Assembly (NCBI GenBank): GCA_001579985.1
Contig: LRSR01008533.1
Location: forward strand, 1 to 64,000
Length of the DNA: 64,000 nucleotides
From: Hypsibius dujardini
Lineage: Eukaryota > Tardigrada > Eutardigrada > Parachela > Hypsibiidae
Direction: 5' to 3'
In this document: positions 58,126 to 64,000 of the stretch, piece after piece
How the letters are laid out: the number at the start of each line of letters is the position of its first letter
Position numbering within the stretch: the first letter of the stretch is position 1
Made by a program: the position numbers and the translations under genes
Notes under the pieces: model-generated
Seen by the model: the letters and a program-made list of their open reading frames with translations, nothing else
What the model was told of the DNA's origin: nothing
Databases searched by the model: none

Positions 58126-59651
58126 TCAGGCAGTGAACGGCGCTCCCAAGTGCTGAATCGACTCCATGATGGTGCGCTCCGGTGTGGGACAAGCGCCGAG
58201 ATTGAGCCTGTAGTTCGCCATCAAGGACACTCCGTGGTAGTGAATCAGTGCAGCCGCAACCACCAGCACGTGAAATATTTGGTGGCTTTGAAACTGTGCA
58301 TGAAATCAGAAAGGGAATTCATTATGGAATGGAATGCACGCGTGTTGCAGAACGGAATGTGTAATAGTACCCAAATGTCGCATCTTCCGGGACACCATCG
58401 CTCGGGTATTCTGCAAGCGTACATCACCGCTCCCAGGACGTAGAGGAAGCCCATTAGTATCAGCCAGTGAACAGCGGCTTCTTCGAGGGACTTTGTCCAT
58501 CCGTTTTCGGCAATGTAATGGATGGTCGGAATCAGACCGCTCAACCCGAGGGCACAGAAAACTCCTAAGCAGGCACAATGAAATTAGCAACATCTACAGC
58601 AAAGCAACGTTAGAAAAGTTACAGACAGACATACAGACAGACAAACATACAGCAGACAAACAGGCATGCAGATAGACAGACAGACAAACAGGCATGCAGA
58701 CAGACAGGCAGACAGACAGAAAATAGACAAAGACATAGATACAGACAAGCGGATCGACAGGCAGACAGACAGATATGAAAACAGGATTGAAAGACACCTG
58801 TAGACAAATGAGTCAAATATCACAGGCAAACGAAACAGTCCAATTCTCTCACCAGCTCGGATGGCTCTGAATTCCGGTTGACTAAACCGGTCCATCAGGG
58901 AAACAATAATGCAGCTGATGGCCAGGACTGAGATCACCCCAATATAAATGGCTTTTGCATTCTCCTTGCAGTAGAAGCCAAAATGAAGCCATGGAACGAA
59001 CGAGCCAAGGGTCAGAAGAGCAATGCCGCAATAATCAAGCCTGAAATTGAAACACACGCTTAGTTTAATGGTTCTTAAAAAAGTAGCTATTCGCCCGCCA
59101 AGAACTCTGTCCGATCACGATATATGAATGTGATTGGAATCGGCGGCCAAAAGTCATCTCGTTAGATAACACGACGGAGTTCCGCAAAATCAGGACACCC
59201 ACTGGCGCGAAAATGTGTCTAGATCTAGATTGAACATTCGTCATCACTGCAGGGCTAACACACTCACTTTCCGAATAGTCGGCCGATCTTTTCCGAATGG
59301 CAGTATACAGTGTGAAATAGAAAGGAGAATCCTAAGCACATAATTGCGCCTACAAGAACAGAAAACACACAAATGCTGTTATGCTCTGCATAGCAGGACA
59401 CCGGACGTCGTACGTTACCTGTGAAGAACGCTGCAAATGCCCATTTCTCTCCCACGGGGAATTTCTCGTGAAGGAGGAAGAAATAGATTGCGAACACTAT
59501 GAACAGGATACACCCTAAAAGACGTGAGAAAATAAATCACAGTTTCGACCTTCAACGGGTCTGTCTGTCTGTCTGTCTATCAAGGACCAGCTGGCAGCGT
59601 CTTGTTTCGTTCCTCAATTAATTTGAAATGCATAGTTTTCAGCAGCCTCTA

Positions 59652-59703
<52 letters not shown>

Positions 59704-60506
59704 CACTGTCAGTCTGCTTGCCTGACATCTCTGCCGGCCGATAATTGTCCACGAAAATGTGCCTATTCGTTCTTCCAAAACTTTCGTTAAGCGGCGGTCT
59801 TGTAACTAAATCTGCCTTCTGAGTCCGAATCAAGATTCAACCTTACCAATCAGATGCGTCCAGATGTTGCCGGTCTCACTGTGGATGCTGAAGATGGACT
59901 TGAAGCATTCGGAGAAGCTTTCAATCTGCGGCCGGTGGTGATGGTGAAGGAAGTCGTTGTCCTTCAACCAGTCCGGTAGCAGGTGGAAGGAGGTCCGATT
60001 CCAAAACCGTTTGATTGCCTTCTGAGCCTTGTCTGAGGCGTCGTGAAGCAGTTCTTTTCCGGCTGCCAGAGCGGCCTCGCCGTCGTGCTGTAACAACGAA
60101 GATCGAATCGTGAGAAAAATGCCGGTGTAAGGCCGCTGACGGGCGCGTGTAATCAGCTTCCGGCTCATGACACGGAAACAGAAATAACACACAAGACATA
60201 TCAGACATATCAGACATTCAGACATCAGACATTCATTATATTCAGACAACCTACCCGCATTTCTTCCAGTATGGTTTGAGGGTCATCCTCATCCTCCGAG
60301 GAAGATTGTTCTGCAGAGGCACGACCGTTTCGGTTGTTGAGTTTATGCTTGCTTCTCCTCACTCGGCGAGCACGGAGACTGCTATCATTCACATTGGACC
60401 GTGGTGTGATCGCAGAAGCGTCATCCTCGTCGTTGGTCAAAGTGCACTCCTGACAAGTGGGGTTTCGCGGCTGCTCTGGCTCCGCTGAAGCTCGAATACC
60501 ATCCAT
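58126..60506 (-). CDS. AdipoR-type PAQR seven-TM protein 1
   Basis: Seven exons in transcript order: 60506-60255, 60087-59847, 59514-59419, 59349-59268, 59040-58853, 58564-58371, 58293-58126; 406 residues. The cytosolic N-terminus is acidic and Ser-rich. Then come the family signatures WLKDNDFLHHHHRP, FKSIFSIHSETGNIWTHLIG, FLFHTVYCHS, LDYCGIALL, GSFVPWLHFGFYC, IPERWCPGRCDIW and SHQIFHVLVVAAALIHYHG. The three histidines that bind zinc in AdipoR1/2 (one in FLFHTVYC, two in SHQIFH) are all present, so ceramidase-type hydrolase activity is plausible. Adiponectin receptors regulate lipid and sphingolipid metabolism. Introns 2 and 5 contain CTGT/CAGA tracts. A tandem paralogue lies at 62370. Confidence 0.93.
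58618..58790. repeat. CAGA tract in PAQR1 intron 5
   Basis: ACAGACAGACAAACAGGCATG-type repeats on +; CTGT in the transcript. Confidence 0.9.
59650..59705. repeat. CTGT tract in PAQR1 intron 2
   Basis: About 13 CTGT units on +, antisense to the gene. A shorter CTGT run lies at 59558-59578. Confidence 0.9.
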
Positions 60507-61792
60507 GTTTTCCGCACTTTCTACAGAGATATCCCTCTCCCAGAATCAATTCTGCAATAAATACACATCATTTTGTAGCCGAATGCATTCATTCCAACAG
60601 ATCCACATTCGACACATTCCCTGGCTGAAAGCCTACTGAATTACATGTTAGCGGAACAGGGAACATGTTCCATTGAAAGCTTAGTAAGAAATATATTACG
60701 ATAAACCATACTTGGGTCAAGAAACTTCTTTCCAGCTCACGACATATTAAAACGGACCAAACCGATCCAAAACTAACGTAAACAAAATGAATATTCGTCG
60801 AAGAGTGGAGAAAACAACGAAACAGCTGTTTTCAACTTGACTCAAAACAGCTTCAACTTTCAGTTAAATTTTCGCCATGATCGAACCATTTTCTCAAAGC
60901 CAACCGATTAAAAATTTTAAAGATCATACCCTTTTAAAAAATTTTGCTGCTCAGGAGTTCGACGCGAATCCACACGATTGTGCAAGAAGGCAATTCAAAC
61001 GCGACGTTGGTTGGAAGAGGAGTAAAATGTCAATTAAATTAAATCACACTGCACACTGCACACTGCACACTGCACTGGAAAAAATTCCGTCCTTCAGATT
61101 GTGGTTAAACAAGTCCAAGAATAATGTCAGACCAGCAAATGGGTGAGTTTTTTTCTAGGGAAAGCAACGGAAAGTCTCACGTGAAAAATGAATGAATACC
61201 GAATCACGCCACAAAATAGATTACCCCGAAATCAAAAACAACACGGGAAATGCCTATGCGAGTTCCGATTGGCTGGCTACGCCCATACGCTCGTGCAATC
61301 AGCTGGCGTCAGCATGATGCGTCGATAATAACAATCCAAATAGAACGGCTAGTGGCGCCCTCTTGGTAGACGAAACGGGATGGCATATTTGCATGGGGCG
61401 TCTGCGCACTACTTTGCGATATTTGCAGGCGCTTCCGTTTAAAAATAATATGTGGACGAATATTTTATTTATAGGACTGTCAGTGGAGCATACGTCATTT
61501 CACACAGCAATATAGGCAAGAGAAGAAGAACCGCTGAAATATCACAAAGAGGAATGGTGATTTCTCAGCACAACAGTCTTCGAGACGTTAAAAAATCGTC
61601 CAACGTCAGTTTACCATGTATCTAGAATTCTTGTTACCTCGAGACCCATTCCACTACTACAGTCCTGTTATGATGCCTATATACGCAAGGGCTTTATACA
61701 CAGTGAGGCATGAGCAGGCGAACAGAGAAGCATAGCCAGACAAAGATCCACAAACAGACAAACAGCAGATAGATAGATATACAGACAGATAT

Positions 61793-61861
<69 letters not shown>

Positions 61862-62369
61862 TATACAAACAGACAGACATACAGACAGACAGACAGGTAG
61901 ATAGACATACCGACATACAGACATACAGATAGATAGACAGTATGTCAAGCCGGCAGGCAGACAGAACGCCTCATTGGATGGGAAGTGCAGTTTCTCACTT
62001 TAATTTCCGAACTGAGTTCTTCAAATATACCGATAACTCAGTATGATACAAGGTATTCAGATCATACTCACACTATGGTTCAAAGATCAAACTAGGCTCA
62101 AAGGTACTGTTAATTTTACTCGGCATATACGTCAAATAAGTTAAAACAACATCAGAATTCCAATATGTACAATACTGTCTTAAGACCTTGGACAGAAGTC
62201 GGGGGTTCAAAGGTAGACAAATTCGGCAGCTCAACAGCAGGACTCGGGGGTGCGGCGAAGATATTGTACATGTGCAGTACATATCTCAATTCAACCGGTT
62301 GCAACTTCACAAAGCCATATCTAGGCTGATGCGCGGTGATTCCCGACTGACTGCTTCTTCGCACGACGA
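60507..62369. other. Intergenic between the two PAQR genes
   Basis: Should contain the PAQR1 promoter and the PAQR2 3' UTR. No gene seen. It includes a small CTGCACA triplication (61048-61077) and the CAGA tract at 61748-61945. Confidence 0.5.
61748..61945. repeat. CAGA microsatellite
   Basis: Nearly pure CAGA (about 61796-61862) with ATACAGACAG and GATAGATA edges. Confidence 0.95.
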
Positions 62370-62785
62370 TTAGACTAGTGCGGAAACGGACGCCGCCTCG
62401 AGCAGCTCCGCAGGCAGATTGGGACAGCGGCCTAGACTGAACCTGTGCGACGCCATTGAGGAAATACCATGGTAGTGAACGAAGGCGGCAATCACGACGA
62501 AGACATGAAAGATCTGGTGGCTTTGAAACTGCAATAAAAGAACAAATAATCGGTCAGTGAGCTGCAGAACCAAACAGTCCAATTCGCAACACGTCGTTCA
62601 TACGCATCTCAAATCGAAGAACTTAGTAAACTATTCAGTTTTAGTACAGTAATAATCACGATGAGCATGTTCAGACCGCCAAATCGAAAAAACAGTCTCA
62701 GGATCAGGCAACAGATATGCGAGTAGTTAGAGAAGCAAAAAAAGGGAAATACATTCTTAGATTCAACCAGATGGTAGTCACACAC

Positions 62786-62838
<53 letters not shown>

Positions 62839-63978
62839 TAAGGACTCAAGGGCACGCGTCAACAATTAAGGATTACCCGACCACCACCAGTCACTGGGTA
62901 TTGCAGTCCAAGTTACCTACCCAAATGTCGAAACGTCCAGGAAAGAAGCGCTCCGGACATCGGAAAGCGTACATCAAAGACCCAAAAATATAGAGGAATC
63001 CCATGAAGAACAGCCAATGGATGGAGGCTTCCTGCATGCTCCGCGTCCACCCGAGTGCGATGATACTGTGGAACGCCGGTACCAGCCCAGAAGATCCAAG
63101 TGCCAGAAATACAGCTACAATACACAGAACCACCCCGGATAAAGTAGGCACTGGAAAGCGAAGGGAATGGGACTACTAACCTGCTCTGATGGGCCGAAAC
63201 CGCGGCTGGCTAAATCGGTCCCATAGGGAGACGATGACAGCACAGACCGCAAAGACGGAGATGACACTGAGGTAGACAATTTTTGTCACAGTTTGGCAGT
63301 AAAACCCGAAATGCAGCCACGGAACGAACGAGCCGAGGATTAGGAGCGCTATACCGCAGTAATCCAATCTGAAATGAGAGTTTTATAAATGCAATTGCCG
63401 ACCGCACCCAGGCGGGCCTCGGTCAGTCATTAATAGCTTACTTTAAAAATAAAAGGCCAACGCTACGCGAATGGCAGTAAAGGGTATGAAACATGAAGGA
63501 GAATCCCATGCACAGGATTGCGGACACGAAGAAGGCTGTGAAGGCCCATTTCTCGTCCGGCGGAAACTGCTGCGACATCAGGATGTAAATGGCCACACCC
63601 ACAAAAGCCACACAACCTAAAAGTACATTTCGGGATTAGATCACATCAATTTCGAACACACACGAAGAAGGAACTGTTATCCAAGGTCTTGTGTTTAGTG
63701 GTCCATCACAATTGTCCACCCATACCGAGTAAGTGGGTCCAGATGTTGCCGGTTTCCGTGTGAATTCTGAACATAGAGCGGAAGCATTCCCGGAAAGAAT
63801 GTATCTGTGGACGGTGACCAGCGCGGAGGAAGTCGTTATCTTTCAGCCACTCCGGCAGATGATGAAACGGTGTTTGGATCCACGTCGCCTTCCACACACG
63901 CTGGATGATGCGCTGTGCACGCCCGCTGGCTTCGTGGATGAACTCGATGCCCGCGCAGAAAGCCGTTTCTCCATCCAT
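62370..63978 (-). CDS. AdipoR-type PAQR seven-TM protein 2 (5' end outside the window)
   Basis: Exons visible in transcript order: 63978-63726 (start phase 0, preceded by an acceptor, so at least one exon lies to the right), 63616-63442, 63368-63181, 63114-62921, 62528-62370. Signatures: LPEWLKDNDFLRAGHRP, RIHTETGNIWTHLLG, FMFHTLYCHS, LDYCGIALLILGSFVPW, CPERFFPGRFDIW, SHQIFHVFVVIAAFVHYHG. The zinc-binding histidines are kept. Exon 63616-63442 corresponds to PAQR1 exons 3+4 without the intron; the following exons have exactly the same lengths as in PAQR1 (188 and 194 nt). Its last intron holds a CAGA tract (62786-62840). Confidence 0.93.
62786..62840. repeat. CAGA tract in the last PAQR2 intron
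   Basis: About 13 CAGA units on +; CTGT in the transcript. Confidence 0.95.
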
Positions 63979-64000
63979 CTACAAGCAGCCAATTGTCAGT

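Noticed and set aside
1-64000. tRNA, rRNA, CRISPR, operon or bacterial features
   Set aside because: None recognised by eye. The split genes show nuclear eukaryotic DNA; a covariance-model scan would be needed to exclude small RNA genes.

Overview
The window is eukaryotic DNA. Its genes are split by short GT-AG introns (about 45-700 bp), and secreted or membrane proteins dominate. The gene set (receptor guanylyl cyclases, a Spätzle-like Toll ligand, CYP3-like P450, AdipoR-type PAQR proteins, PEBP) and the compact layout suggest an invertebrate, most likely an ecdysozoan. A tardigrade is my guess; it is not proven from sequence. Tetranucleotide CTGT/CAGA tracts occur throughout, mostly inside introns.

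Layout. 1-7.8 kb: gene-poor, with simple repeats, one ~240-bp inverted repeat and small tandem duplications. 7.9-19.5 kb: two tandem receptor guanylyl cyclase genes (GC1, 19 exons; GC2, 18 exons) with almost the same exon lengths, including a 4-nt microexon in each, and a 334-bp tract identical between them. 20.3-25 kb: one single-exon membrane-protein gene, weak small-gene candidates and several small inverted-repeat elements. 25.2-30.7 kb: a transmembrane laminin-N/laminin-EGF protein (+) tail-to-tail with a PEBP gene (-).

31-52.5 kb: a decayed tandem array. Its unit is [CYP3-like P450 on -] [eight-cysteine secreted peptide on +] [last exon of a Spätzle-like gene on -]. One P450 is complete (47643-50801) and three are relics. 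Three peptide genes look intact. The Spätzle last exon is present as relics plus the functional copy at the right edge. MITE-like elements, a foldback element and a broken gag-like fragment have inserted into the array.

52.1-56.4 kb: the complete Spätzle-like gene (-), with a very long Pro/Tyr-rich prodomain. 58.1-64 kb: two tandem AdipoR/PAQR genes (-); the second runs off the right end.

How the genes may work together: the P450, the Cys-rich peptide and the Spätzle ligand are duplicated as a block. This is an immunity/detoxification-flavoured cluster by content, but co-function is inference only. The paired cyclases are typical locally duplicated receptors kept partly homogeneous by gene conversion.
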